Shown here: positions 27,658 through 36,753 of the stretch, in pieces
How positions within the stretch are numbered: the first letter of the stretch is position 1
Layout: each line of letters starts with the position of its first letter
Source of the DNA: Lunatibacter salilacus
GTDB taxonomy: Bacteria; Bacteroidota; Bacteroidia; Cytophagales; Cyclobacteriaceae
Direction of reading: 5' to 3'
Length of the DNA: 64,000 nt
NCBI RefSeq assembly: GCF_009797935.1
Contig: NZ_VOLC01000013.1
Location: 62,001 to 126,000, forward strand
Translations under genes and position numbers: made by a program
Notes under the pieces: generated by a model
Databases searched by the model: none
Seen by the model: the letters and a program-made list of their open reading frames with translations, nothing else
What the model was told of the DNA's origin: nothing

Positions 27658-28782
27658 TTATACGTAATTGCTAAGCATTACTGGCATCACCAGCATCAGG
27701 ATATCCTCATTTTCCTTCATATCTGAAGGAAGGATCAATCCCGCTCTGTTTGGTGCACTAAATTTCAGCGTAATTTCCTTAGCATTGATGTTGTTCAACA
27801 TCTCAACCAGAAACTTGGCGTTAAATCCGATTTCTATATCCTCACCTTCGTGTTCACAAGACAACCTCTCATTGGCTTCGTTGGAAAAATCCAAGTCTTC
27901 GGCCGAGATCTGAAGTTCGCTGCCAGTCAACTTCAACCTAACCTGATGGGTAGTTTTGTTGGCGTAGATGGCGATCCTTCTCAGTGAGCTTAAAAACTCC
28001 ATCCTATCGATGGTCATGTCATTGTTGTTGTCCAGCGGGATGACATTTTCGTAATCCGGAAACCGCTCGTCAATAAGGCGGCAGATCATTTTTATATTGC
28101 TGAACCGGAAGTACGCATTGGAGTTGTTAAAATCAACGGCTATAGGCACATTCTCGGATGGTAATGTAGCCTTTAACAAGTTTAATGCCTTACGGGGAAT
28201 GATAATGCTGGCTGCTTCGGGAGATGCAATGTCCACCCTTCTATACCGGATCAAGCGATGGCCGTCAGTGGCTACAAAAGTAACATTGGTATCACTGAGG
28301 TTGACATATACACCGGTCATGGCCGGACGAAGTTCGTCATTGCTGGTGGCAAAGATCGTATTGTTAATGGCATTGCTGAGCACCTCAGTAGACATATCCA
28401 CGGTAGTGGCGTTGGTCACCACGGGAATTTTAGGGAAGTCTGTGGCATTTTCACCTGCCAACTTATAACGCCCGTTATCAGAGCTAATTTCAATACTGTA
28501 GGTCTCTTTGTCAATGCTGAAGGTTACCGGCTGCTCGGGCAAGTTCTTTAGCGTCTCTATCAAAATTTTTGCTGGAACAGCTATATTCCCGTCCTCCTTG
28601 GCCTCCACGTCTATTTCTGTGATCATGGAAGTCTGTAAATCTGAAGCAGTAACGGTCAGTTTGCTGTCTTTGATTTCAAAAAGAAAATTTTCCAAAATGG
28701 GAACCACCGGATTGGTGGTAACGACTCCGTTGATGGAGGAAAGGTGCTTCAAGAGTGAAGAAGAAGAAACAATAAATTTCAT
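27658..28782 (-). CDS. dnaN: DNA polymerase III sliding clamp (beta subunit)
   Basis: The 374-residue product has the normal length and three-domain pattern of the beta clamp: N-terminal MKFIVSSSSLLKHLSSI, NPVVPILENFLFEI, GRYKLAGENATDFPKIP in domain 1 and the C-terminal MPVMLSNYV, matching the family's MPMR end where clamp-binding peptides dock. It encircles DNA and tethers polymerase. It lies alone on the minus strand with its own terminator, 244 bases from gldG; dnaA and recF are not adjacent. Confidence 0.97.
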   Translation of the reverse strand: MKFIVSSSSLLKHLSSINGVVTTNPVVPILENFLFEIKDSKLTVTASDLQTSMITEIDVEAKEDGNIAVPAKILIETLKNLPEQPVTFSIDKETYSIEISSDNGRYKLAGENATDFPKIPVVTNATTVDMSTEVLSNAINNTIFATSNDELRPAMTGVYVNLSDTNVTFVATDGHRLIRYRRVDIASPEAASIIIPRKALNLLKATLPSENVPIAVDFNNSNAYFRFSNIKMICRLIDERFPDYENVIPLDNNNDMTIDRMEFLSSLRRIAIYANKTTHQVRLKLTGSELQISAEDLDFSNEANERLSCEHEGEDIEIGFNAKFLVEMLNNINAKEITLKFSAPNRAGLILPSDMKENEDILMLVMPVMLSNYV

Positions 28783-29026
28783 ATGGTCATCTTTTATTAA
28801 TTGGCCATTGCTGACTGAATATACGGAATTATTAATACAATAGGTAGTGATAGATCTAACCTACAAAAGGCCTAAAAAGGCACCAAATTTTTGTTTGGTT
28901 TTTAACAGGGTAAATTTAGGAATAAAATAACAAAAGCACCTATTTGAACTTGGAATCTCTTAAAAAATTATATCCAATGCCCCGATCGACCACCCCAACG
29001 CTTAAATGATGTGTTACATCACCAAT

Positions 29027-30709
29027 TTACTTTTGCTCGTACCGTCTTTTTCGCCATACCTGACCACCCCAGCCAATAGCTATGATAAGAAAAATAGGCA
29101 TTCCGATGTTGATAAATTGCCAAAAGGTCTTTTGGTTGGTTACTTTTACCCGATTGAGGGGTCTTATTTGAAATTGTTTGGTTCGGGAAGCAATAATCCC
29201 ATCGGGGTCAGATAAATACTGCATGGTATGCTGCAAAAATTCCCGGTTGGCTAGTTGCAGTTCCCCAATGGGGTCCTGGCCCAAGGGTAAGGTTTCTCCA
29301 GATACAGGATCTGACATGCTTTTTATAAAACTGCCATCACCCACTACCATTACTTTTCCTACTGATCCGCTGTCCCGAAATGCCGTTGGGTCAAAACCTT
29401 CCGGAACAAATCTATTTTTAAAATAGGAAGTAAATTCTCCCTCCAGAAGATAGGCCAGTGGCAATCGACTCCATCTAAACGTACCTATCTCCGGTTCGGT
29501 GACCATATCTTCAAAAGCCACCCTGACCGGAGCATCCAGTTTTTTGCTGTATTCACTGGAAAAAATCAACGGAATTTTCTTCACACCATCCGCCTTTACG
29601 GTATCCATGGTACTCACAAAGCGGAACTGCACTTGATCCAATCCTTTTGTAATGGGATGGTCTGCCATGTTACCTGCCATCACATAAAATGGCCACGGTA
29701 AGGGCACTATTTGCGACTGATTTCCAAATTCTCCCGCCACCACGGGATGATAGCCAAAATTTAGGTCCTGAATCAAATCTCTGTTAATTCTGATGCCATA
29801 TCTAAATAACAAGTCATCCAAGCCGCTATCAAATGGCATGGCGATCGTCCCGTTCCCATCCGCATCTTTAAGGTCTACCGCCAGTTGGTCTATAAAGAAC
29901 AACAAATTTCCCCCATACATCAGGTATTGGTCTAGCAGGTACTTTTCCCTCTCGGTAAACGCAGCTTGCGGCCCCGCAATAATCAAGGCCTCGAATTCCA
30001 TCAAATCAGCAACTTCATCCGCCTGATCCAAGGGAACCTTATATATTTCGAAATCATCTGAAAGTGCTTCCACCATGCCAAAACCATCGTCGGCGTCCAT
30101 TTCCCCATGTCCCATTATCAATCCCACAGAACGCTGGTAGCGGGCAACCAACCGCTTTATCGCTCTTCCAATCTCAAATTCGAGATTCTCTATGGACATG
30201 TTCAAAATTTCGTCCGGGCTCATCCCCTGCTCACCCTTCAGCAGCAATGCCCCTAATTCGTATTCTTCATTTCGTACGACAATACCCGGGAATATCATCC
30301 TAGAGGTCTGTCCGCCATTTCGGGAGGCATGCAGGTTGGTGGGATTTATCCCATAGTCGGCTAGAGTCAGAATATATTCTCGTTGTATGTCCGATGGCAG
30401 TTCGAGGGGGTTTTGATAAAACACCCGAATGGGTTGAGAGCTGTATGCATCAAAGGTTTTTATGGTCTGCTCGATAGCTTTTTGAAATCGGCGCATCCCC
30501 CCGGGCAAGTCACCTGTCAGCAGAATTTCCACCTCAATTGGGGTGTCCAGGTCCACCAGAATTTCCTTGGTGGCATCAGAAATGGAATACCGTCCTTCCT
30601 CAGTAAGGTCCCAGCGGAAGGACAACCAATTGGCTGCCTGGGAAAAGACTACAAGTATGATAACCAGCAGCAGTAAAACCTTTAGGAAAATGGTAGTGTT
30701 GTGGCTCAT
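29027..30709 (-). CDS. gldG: Gliding motility-associated ABC transporter component GldG
   Basis: A 560-residue membrane-anchored protein with one transmembrane segment at each end (about 9-27 and 537-553) and a large periplasmic domain of the ABC-type uncharacterised (GldG/IntG-like) family between. Third gene of gldA-gldF-gldG, overlapping gldF by 4 bases. In Flavobacterium these three proteins form an ABC transporter needed for gliding; the transported substrate is not known, and non-gliding Bacteroidota also carry the operon. Confidence 0.93.
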   Translation of the reverse strand: MSHNTTIFLKVLLLLVIILVVFSQAANWLSFRWDLTEEGRYSISDATKEILVDLDTPIEVEILLTGDLPGGMRRFQKAIEQTIKTFDAYSSQPIRVFYQNPLELPSDIQREYILTLADYGINPTNLHASRNGGQTSRMIFPGIVVRNEEYELGALLLKGEQGMSPDEILNMSIENLEFEIGRAIKRLVARYQRSVGLIMGHGEMDADDGFGMVEALSDDFEIYKVPLDQADEVADLMEFEALIIAGPQAAFTEREKYLLDQYLMYGGNLLFFIDQLAVDLKDADGNGTIAMPFDSGLDDLLFRYGIRINRDLIQDLNFGYHPVVAGEFGNQSQIVPLPWPFYVMAGNMADHPITKGLDQVQFRFVSTMDTVKADGVKKIPLIFSSEYSKKLDAPVRVAFEDMVTEPEIGTFRWSRLPLAYLLEGEFTSYFKNRFVPEGFDPTAFRDSGSVGKVMVVGDGSFIKSMSDPVSGETLPLGQDPIGELQLANREFLQHTMQYLSDPDGIIASRTKQFQIRPLNRVKVTNQKTFWQFINIGMPIFLIIAIGWGGQVWRKRRYEQK

Positions 30710-31422
30710 TTTTTCGATATTATCCCCCAGGTAATCGTTAATACACAGGTTATAAACGCCGCAAAGTAAAAAACATTCTCTGCTACGATAACACCCCTTG
30801 ACATACTTTCATAATGATAACTCAGGCTTATACTCTCCAAAACGTAGCCAAATTGCCCACTTAATTCGGCCATCGCGTTGAGTCCAATATAGAGCATAAA
30901 GCATATAAAAACCCCAATAACAAAGGCCACAATCTGATTATCAGTAAGGGAGGAACTGAACATTCCAATAGCAGCCATGGCAGCCGCTATCAACAGCAGC
31001 CCAATGAAGGATCCGAAAAACCCAGCACTGTCAATATTCCCTGCCGGATCACCTAACTGTACGATGCTATAATAATAAATTAAGGTAGGCAAAAGGGTAA
31101 GTATAATCAATACAAGAGTGGCGAAGTACTTTGCCAGCATAATCTGCCAAGCTGGTAGCGGCGAAGTCATCAGCAATTCCCAAGTACCTGATTTTTTCTC
31201 TTCGGCAACCATCCGCATGGTGACAGCGGGAATCAAAAACATAAATACCAAAGGGGTATAAGAAAATAGGGCCTCTAAGTCAGAATACCCATATTCCAGC
31301 ACGCTCGTTCCCGGAAACACCCAAACGATCAGACCGAGTGCAACCAAAAAAACGACCATGATCATGTAGCCGGTGATATTGGTAAAAAAAGCATTTATCT
31401 CTTTCCAAAAAAGGCTGCTCAT
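30706..31422 (-). CDS. gldF: Gliding motility ABC transporter permease GldF
   Basis: ABC-2 type permease of 238 residues with six membrane segments: about 17-38, 50-70, 100-122, 136-160, 165-187 and 215-234. The loop MRMVAEEKKSGTWELLMTSP is the typical ABC-2 coupling stretch that touches the ATPase. It overlaps gldA and gldG by 4 bases on each side, so the three should be made together. Confidence 0.94.
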   Translation of the reverse strand: MSSLFWKEINAFFTNITGYMIMVVFLVALGLIVWVFPGTSVLEYGYSDLEALFSYTPLVFMFLIPAVTMRMVAEEKKSGTWELLMTSPLPAWQIMLAKYFATLVLIILTLLPTLIYYYSIVQLGDPAGNIDSAGFFGSFIGLLLIAAAMAAIGMFSSSLTDNQIVAFVIGVFICFMLYIGLNAMAELSGQFGYVLESISLSYHYESMSRGVIVAENVFYFAAFITCVLTITWGIISKK

Positions 31423-32333
31423 ACACTGTCTTGGGTTAGTTCATGAAATACAGCCTCCAGATTTTTGTTTTCCTGCTTGAGCTCGACGAGATTTAATTGC
31501 CTTTCCTGAATGAGATGCAACACCTGCTTTCTAAATAGCTGCGGGTCAGGGGTTCGAATCAGGAAACGGTTAGAAGACAAAACTTTCAGATCTATAAGAT
31601 TCACTGCGGAGAACCATTCCGCATCCAACGTTTCTTCTGTAGCCAACACAAAGGTGAATCCTTTTTCGGTTGCGGTAAGATTTTGAAGTAAGTCTTGAGC
31701 CACAATTTTCCCTCGGTGGATAATAACAACTTTCTCACAGATAGCCTCCACTTCTTGCATGATATGGGTACTTAGTACCAGTGTTTTGTTCAAACTGATT
31801 GATTTGATCAAGTTTCTAATTTCTACCAACTGATTGGGATCCAGCCCGGTGGTGGGTTCATCCAAAATGATTATTTCAGGATCGTGTACCAAAGTCTTAG
31901 CCAGCCCTACCCGCTGTCTATACCCTTTGGATAGTTGGCCGATTTTCTTGGTCCTTTCAGGCATTAGCCCGCATTCCTCCATCACCTTGGACACATTTTT
32001 TGCAAGTTCCTTTCCCGAAAGCTGATAGAGCCCTCCCATAAAAGACAAAAATTCTGGAATGTACATATCCAGGTACAGGGGATTGTGTTCTGGCAGGTAT
32101 CCCACCATTTTACTGACCACTAGTGGATGTTTGGTTACGGATACTCCTTTTATGACCACATCCCCTCCGTCCGGAAGTAAAAATCCTGTAGCAATCTTCA
32201 TCGCTGTGGATTTTCCGGCACCATTTGGCCCCAAAAATCCAAGAATCTGTCCCGGTTTAGCCTGAAAGCTAATCCCATCCAAGGCCTTTTGTGACCCGTA
32301 AAGTTTGGAAAGGTTATTTACTTCTATTGACAT
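31419..32333 (-). CDS. gldA: Gliding motility ABC transporter ATPase GldA
   Basis: ABC ATPase of 304 residues: Walker A GPNGAGKST at 35-43, signature LSKGYRQRVGLAKTL near 133-147, Walker B IIILDEPTTGLDP near 153-165, and switch histidine in LSTHIMQEVE. A C-terminal extension of about 80 residues after the nucleotide-binding domain is typical of ABC-2 ATPases. First gene of gldAFG; the cytosolic motor for GldF and GldG. Confidence 0.94.
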   Translation of the reverse strand: MSIEVNNLSKLYGSQKALDGISFQAKPGQILGFLGPNGAGKSTAMKIATGFLLPDGGDVVIKGVSVTKHPLVVSKMVGYLPEHNPLYLDMYIPEFLSFMGGLYQLSGKELAKNVSKVMEECGLMPERTKKIGQLSKGYRQRVGLAKTLVHDPEIIILDEPTTGLDPNQLVEIRNLIKSISLNKTLVLSTHIMQEVEAICEKVVIIHRGKIVAQDLLQNLTATEKGFTFVLATEETLDAEWFSAVNLIDLKVLSSNRFLIRTPDPQLFRKQVLHLIQERQLNLVELKQENKNLEAVFHELTQDSV

Positions 32334-32459
32334 ATATGGGTTTTACTGCCTGGTTGGATTGAAAATTTCCTGGATACCGTTACCGAACTGCTACCCTTCC
32401 CCGGCTACTTTATAACGTAACTATTCGGAAGATATTAAAAAAATAAAAGCTATACAATC

Positions 32460-32492
32460 AAAAAGCAGGATTAGACCCGAGCCTAATCCTGC
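32460..32492 (-). terminator. Rho-independent terminator of pgk
   Basis: A perfect 10-bp stem (32465-32474 with 32483-32492, GCAGGATTAG and its complement) and an 8-base loop, followed on the minus strand by five Ts (32464-32460). It starts 22 bases after the pgk stop. Confidence 0.85.
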
Positions 32493-32514
32493 CAATATTG
32501 CGAAATAAAACTAT

Positions 32515-33714
32515 TTATGGCTCCAATGCCTTTACACCCGGAAGTTCCTTACCTTCCATCAGCTCTAGTAAAGCTCCACCACCGGTTGACACATAAGAAA
32601 CCCTATCCCCGTAGCCGAAGATATTTACCGCCGCCGCAGAATCACCTCCGCCTATCAGCGAAAATGCGCCCTTCTCGGTAGCGGCAACTATTGCCTCGGC
32701 GACGGCCTTTGTACCTTCTTGAAAGCTGCTCATTTCGAACACTCCCATCGGACCATTCCAGAGAATGGTTTTTGAATTGGCGATGACCTCAGCAAACGAT
32801 TCGCAACTCTTAGGCCCAATATCCAGTCCCATCCAACCATCAGGGATTTCACCCCGGTTGGCAACACCTTGCTCCGCGTCGTTGGCGAAGGCTTTTGAAA
32901 TTTTGGAATCTTCAGGTAAAATAATGTTGACTCCTTTGCTTTTGGCTTTTTCCACCAATTCCAAGGCCAACTCCATTTTATCCTCTTCGAGCAGGGAATC
33001 TCCAATCGTTCCACCCATTGCCTTGGCAAAGGTATACGACATGCCACCACCAATGATAAGGTTGTCGACATTATCCAAAAGCCGCTCAATAATCTGTATT
33101 TTGTCTGAGATTTTGGCTCCTCCCATAATGGCTGTGAAAGGGCGTTCCGCACTGGTCAATATCTTTTCGGCATTCTCCAATTCAGCCTGCATCAGATATC
33201 CCGCGGCTTTTTCTATAAAAAACTGGGCAACTATTGCTGTAGATGCGTGAGCACGGTGGGCTGTTCCAAATGCGTCATTTACATAGATATCCCCTAATTT
33301 CGAAAGCTTCTCCGCAAAATCAAGGTCACCCTTTTCTTCCTGCTTATAAAAACGTAAATTTTCCAGGAGAAGCACTTCACCCGGATTTAAGGATGTCGCC
33401 AAGCTAGTCACCTCAGTGCCAATACAATCCTGGGCAAACTTCACTTTTAGATCCAGAGCTTTATTTAAGTCCACGACTATATGCTTGAGGGAAAATTTGT
33501 CCTCAGGGCCGGATTTAGGCCTACCTAGGTGAGACATTAATATCACTGAGCCCCCATCTTTCAAAATCTTTTTAATCGTCGGAACGGCTGACGTTATCCG
33601 CGTATCATCGGTTACATTGCCTTTCTCATCCAATGGAACATTAAAGTCCACCCGAACCAAGGCTTTTTTACCTTTGAAATCTACGTTATCTACTGTCTTT
33701 ATTCTATTTTTCAT
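32515..33714 (-). CDS. pgk: Phosphoglycerate kinase
   Basis: Glycolytic enzyme transferring phosphate from 1,3-bisphosphoglycerate to ADP. The 399-residue protein shows the N-terminal [12 protein letters not shown], the substrate segment [37 protein letters not shown] and the C-terminal [10 protein letters not shown] hinge region. Complete and of normal length. It has its own -7 box upstream and terminator downstream, so it is probably monocistronic. Confidence 0.97.
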   Translation of the reverse strand: MKNRIKTVDNVDFKGKKALVRVDFNVPLDEKGNVTDDTRITSAVPTIKKILKDGGSVILMSHLGRPKSGPEDKFSLKHIVVDLNKALDLKVKFAQDCIGTEVTSLATSLNPGEVLLLENLRFYKQEEKGDLDFAEKLSKLGDIYVNDAFGTAHRAHASTAIVAQFFIEKAAGYLMQAELENAEKILTSAERPFTAIMGGAKISDKIQIIERLLDNVDNLIIGGGMSYTFAKAMGGTIGDSLLEEDKMELALELVEKAKSKGVNIILPEDSKISKAFANDAEQGVANRGEIPDGWMGLDIGPKSCESFAEVIANSKTILWNGPMGVFEMSSFQEGTKAVAEAIVAATEKGAFSLIGGGDSAAAVNIFGYGDRVSYVSTGGGALLELMEGKELPGVKALEP

Positions 33715-33738
33715 CGTTGGAGTTTATATTGGTTGATT

Positions 33739-33746
33739 CAAAAATA
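33739..33746 (-). promoter_or_regulatory. -7 box TATTTTTG before pgk
   Basis: On the minus strand TATTTTTG matches TAnnTTTG and ends 24 bases before the pgk ATG. It lies in the 38-base space between the Sua5-type gene stop and pgk, giving pgk its own promoter. A -33 element is not obvious. Confidence 0.5.
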
Positions 33747-33752
33747 CACATT

Positions 33753-34715
33753 TTATTTCGCAGCAGCCCTGCGAAGTCGGTCATTTATAGCCTTTCCCAA
33801 GTCTTTTTCCGGGAGTTCCTCTGCCAAAATTACGGAAACATCCGCCTTATCCAACAACCGCATTCCAGAAAATAGATTTCTGGCGGCCTCTCCGAGATCT
33901 CCTGAGGGACTTAAAATTACCTGACGTGCATCGGGTATTTCAGGAAACACTTTATTAAAAGACAAAACCCCGAAGTTTTCACCGCGTTGACTAAATTCGG
34001 AAACCAAAGTATCCAGGTCTCCCAACAAAACTGGAGTCTTTGGAGCATAGTGACTTTTCAGCATTCCCGGCGACTTGGGGTTGCTGCTAGACTGGGGAAG
34101 AATCAGCACCGGGCCTGCCACCTGCTCTATAGCTGAGACGGGAATACCACCCAACCTGTAAACAATGACCTGCCCCTGCTCTACCCCCACGATCGTGCTC
34201 TCCAATCCAACCGTACAATCCCCTCCATCCAAAATATAGGGGATTTTGTCTCCCAATTGATCCTGCACATGAAGTGCACGGGTGGGACTGATATACCCGA
34301 ATGGGTTGGCACTGGGAGCAGCCAACGGAAAATCAAGATTTAAAAGCAATTCCCTAGTCAACGAATGACCAGGAATCCGAACAGCAACAGTATCCAAACC
34401 ACTTGTTACCAGGTCTGGAATTTTGTCATTTTTTGGCAAAAGCAATGTCAGCGGACCGGGCCAGAAACTTTCAGCCAAGGCCATCAACTCTTCAGGAAAG
34501 AAACGAATGAACGAACGAGCTTGCTCCAGACTTCCCACGTGGATAATTAAGGGGTCAAAGCTGGGACGCTTTTTTGTTTCAAAAATAGCCGTTACCGCTT
34601 CCGGGTTCAGCGCATTGCCCGCAAGCCCGTAAACTGTCTCTGTAGGCATTCCCACCAGCTTACCTTCACGAAGCAACTGGCTGGCCTTTGCGATATCAGT
34701 TCCTATTTCCGCCAT
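33753..34715 (-). CDS. L-threonylcarbamoyladenylate synthase, Sua5 type
   Basis: Makes threonylcarbamoyl-AMP from threonine, bicarbonate and ATP, the first step of the t6A modification at position 37 of ANN-decoding tRNAs. The 320 residues contain the YrdC/TsaC domain with PTETVYGLAGNA, KKRPSFDPLIIHV and AAPSANPFGYISPT, followed by a Sua5 C-terminal domain from about residue 205. The length shows the Sua5 rather than the short TsaC form. It overlaps the TPR lipoprotein gene by one base. Confidence 0.93.
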   Translation of the reverse strand: MAEIGTDIAKASQLLREGKLVGMPTETVYGLAGNALNPEAVTAIFETKKRPSFDPLIIHVGSLEQARSFIRFFPEELMALAESFWPGPLTLLLPKNDKIPDLVTSGLDTVAVRIPGHSLTRELLLNLDFPLAAPSANPFGYISPTRALHVQDQLGDKIPYILDGGDCTVGLESTIVGVEQGQVIVYRLGGIPVSAIEQVAGPVLILPQSSSNPKSPGMLKSHYAPKTPVLLGDLDTLVSEFSQRGENFGVLSFNKVFPEIPDARQVILSPSGDLGEAARNLFSGMRLLDKADVSVILAEELPEKDLGKAINDRLRRAAAK

Positions 34716-35428
34716 TACTCTTCACAAAATTCATCTACCCATTCTTTAGCCGCTGTATATCCCAAACTTAGGGCCATTTTTAAATGTGCACAGCCTTCTT
34801 CTTTATTTCCCAAAGCACTCATTTGGGTCACACCAAGCAAGTAATATGCCGCCTCGTTTCTTTTATCGAGGTTTATAACTTCGGTCAGCGAAGAAATCGC
34901 TCCCATCGGGTCATTGTTTCCGAGCAAAGCTTTTGCTTTGTTGAATTGTACCTGTGGCTGATTGGGATTCGATTGAAGTGCCAACTCAAAATCAAAAAGT
35001 GCATCTTCATAGGCTTCCATCCCCAGAAGTGCAAGTCCCCGATTATAATATATGTCCGTTTGGCTGGGGTCAAGACCATTGGCAAAATTATAATCCACAA
35101 TGGCATCCCTGAATTCCTTTTTCTCCAAATAGGCATTACCCCTGTTAAAAAATGGTTTGTAAGAGGTACTATCCAGCTTAATGGCTTGATTGAAGGCTCC
35201 AATGGATTGATCCCATTGCTGCATCTCAAAATAGGTTACTCCTTTTACATTCCAGGCAGAGAAGCTTGCTGAGTCCTGCTCAATGACCCTGTCAAAGTAG
35301 CTGATGGCATTTGCATATTCACCTGCTTCCAATTGACTTATTCCTTCTTGTAACAATTCTTCCGGTGATGGCGAACAGCTAAGAAGGCCAATAATCAAGA
35401 GGAACACGCCCAAATTTTTTTGCATCAT
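34715..35428 (-). CDS. TPR-repeat lipoprotein
   Basis: A 237-residue protein with a lipoprotein signal (hydrophobic core then LLSCS, Cys 18) and about five tetratricopeptide repeats, recognisable as A-x-x-Y-F/N-x-G-x-x-x-x-x-x-x-x-x-A-x-x-D units such as YFDRVIEQDS and FNRGNAYLEK. TPR proteins act as scaffolds for protein complexes; this one probably sits in the periplasm at a membrane. Its stop overlaps the start of the Sua5-type gene by one base, so the two are co-transcribed. Confidence 0.85.
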   Translation of the reverse strand: MMQKNLGVFLLIIGLLSCSPSPEELLQEGISQLEAGEYANAISYFDRVIEQDSASFSAWNVKGVTYFEMQQWDQSIGAFNQAIKLDSTSYKPFFNRGNAYLEKKEFRDAIVDYNFANGLDPSQTDIYYNRGLALLGMEAYEDALFDFELALQSNPNQPQVQFNKAKALLGNNDPMGAISSLTEVINLDKRNEAAYYLLGVTQMSALGNKEEGCAHLKMALSLGYTAAKEWVDEFCEE

Positions 35429-35442
35429 ATCGAAATTTTTGG

Positions 35443-35450
35443 CAAAGATA
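35443..35450 (-). promoter_or_regulatory. -7 box TATCTTTG before the TPR gene
   Basis: Minus-strand TATCTTTG, a perfect TAnnTTTG match, 14 bases before the ATG at 35428. It would drive the TPR-Sua5 pair with a very short leader. Confidence 0.45.
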
Positions 35451-35610
35451 GGGATTCTCCCGCTCTATACCTTAGGTATTTCGGTTCTTTGATGGGTTTA
35501 CCTGAAATTGAGAAGCTAGGCCGTGAAAATCATCCTACTTTTCACCGGGTGTTAAAAAGTTAAAAACATAGTTATTGAAACCTTGAAAACTAACACTCAA
35601 ATTACTCTCT

Positions 35611-36162
35611 TTAAATCGTAATTTCAGATTTACTGGTTTTTTCCAACATGCGGAGAATGGAACTGTTGGCACCGACTAATTCCTCGATATACTCAAAATT
35701 GATCCAAGCCAAGTCTTTACTCTCCGAACTTATCGTAAGCGGTTCGTTGATTTCAGCCTCGATTAGGAATCGGACATCGTAATGAAAATGTTGGGGGACG
35801 TCTCCTCTTTCAGGAATCATGTGTCTGTCAATATCAAAAATCGACCTATCCACCAAACGTAGTGATGTAAGTCCACTTTCCTCCCGGGCTTCATTCAAAG
35901 CTACCTCAAGCAGGTTTTCGTTGCTATCGGAATGGCCTCCAAGTTGAAGCCACTTGTCAAGTTTGCGGTGTAGGGTCAACAAAGCATGCGTTCGGTCTTT
36001 GTTCACAATCCACGCCGAACCTGTAAAATGTCCCTGATCCCTCTCCCTACTAAACGCTAACGGATCATCTACCAAGCCTATAAAATCATTCAAAAAGGAT
36101 TTCTCGTCGTCAAATGGCGTTCTATAATTTTCTAAAAGGAATTTTAAATGTTTCCGGTTCAT
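35611..36162 (-). CDS. Nudix hydrolase
   Basis: A 183-residue hydrolase of nucleoside diphosphate derivatives. The Nudix box runs from GGHSDSNENLL to EAREESGL: the G-x5-E-x7 spacing and EExG metal-binding core are kept, while the usual Arg before the first core Glu is Asn (LNEAREESGL). N-terminal residues WLQLGGH fit the family. Substrate unknown; possibly a housecleaning enzyme. Seven bases separate it from the upstream hypothetical gene, so it is the last gene of a recQ-led unit. Confidence 0.88.
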   Translation of the reverse strand: MNRKHLKFLLENYRTPFDDEKSFLNDFIGLVDDPLAFSRERDQGHFTGSAWIVNKDRTHALLTLHRKLDKWLQLGGHSDSNENLLEVALNEAREESGLTSLRLVDRSIFDIDRHMIPERGDVPQHFHYDVRFLIEAEINEPLTISSESKDLAWINFEYIEELVGANSSILRMLEKTSKSEITI

Positions 36163-36168
36163 AATAGT

Positions 36169-36753
36169 TTAGGGATTAAACAGCCTTTCGACAAAATCAT
36201 CAAAGGGCTTTGCGGGCAGGTATAGGTGGTCCGCATATACCGTCACCAATACTTTAACAAAACTGGGTTTATCGTCTAAGGAAACTTTCTCTATGGTCAC
36301 ATTACCAAAAAGCTGATCTATTTTCCGGCCAATGGTGGCCGCAGACAAAGGCGGTTTGAAATAAAGCTTCTCGGTAATCTTCACCGAATCCTGCATTTCT
36401 TCCATTTTTCTATCCAAACTTACCCGTTGATATCCCAAAGCTAACATTCGCTGGCCAAAAGAAAAGAAAAGTTGCTGAAAAATTTCGGCTGTGAACGGAA
36501 GTTCATAGGTTACTGCAAACCCATTGGCATAGGGGGACGCCAATACATGCAGGGTGGGTTTGTCGTTAATCCCGGCCTTTTTTAGATGAAGATTAGTATA
36601 TACCTTGGCTAAAGCCCTCATTCCCTCCTCCGATTCCATCCAAGCGGCGGTGGCTGAAATTTCGTCAGGGGATTGGGTGAAGTTTTCCTTGTAGGTAAGT
36701 TTTTTCTGCCTTTCCGGAAACAGCTTCCCCATAATATCTTCTATAAAGGTCAT
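36169..36753 (-). CDS. Conserved hypothetical protein between recQ and Nudix gene
   Basis: A 194-residue soluble protein I do not recognise. No signal peptide or membrane segment; mixed alpha/beta composition with hydrophobic strands (TLHVLASPYANGFAVTYELP and SFVKVLVTVYADHLYLP). It overlaps the recQ stop by 4 bases and is followed by the Nudix gene at 7 bases, so it is translated with them. Codon use is like the neighbours, indicating a real core gene. Confidence 0.6.
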   Translation of the reverse strand: MTFIEDIMGKLFPERQKKLTYKENFTQSPDEISATAAWMESEEGMRALAKVYTNLHLKKAGINDKPTLHVLASPYANGFAVTYELPFTAEIFQQLFFSFGQRMLALGYQRVSLDRKMEEMQDSVKITEKLYFKPPLSAATIGRKIDQLFGNVTIEKVSLDDKPSFVKVLVTVYADHLYLPAKPFDDFVERLFNP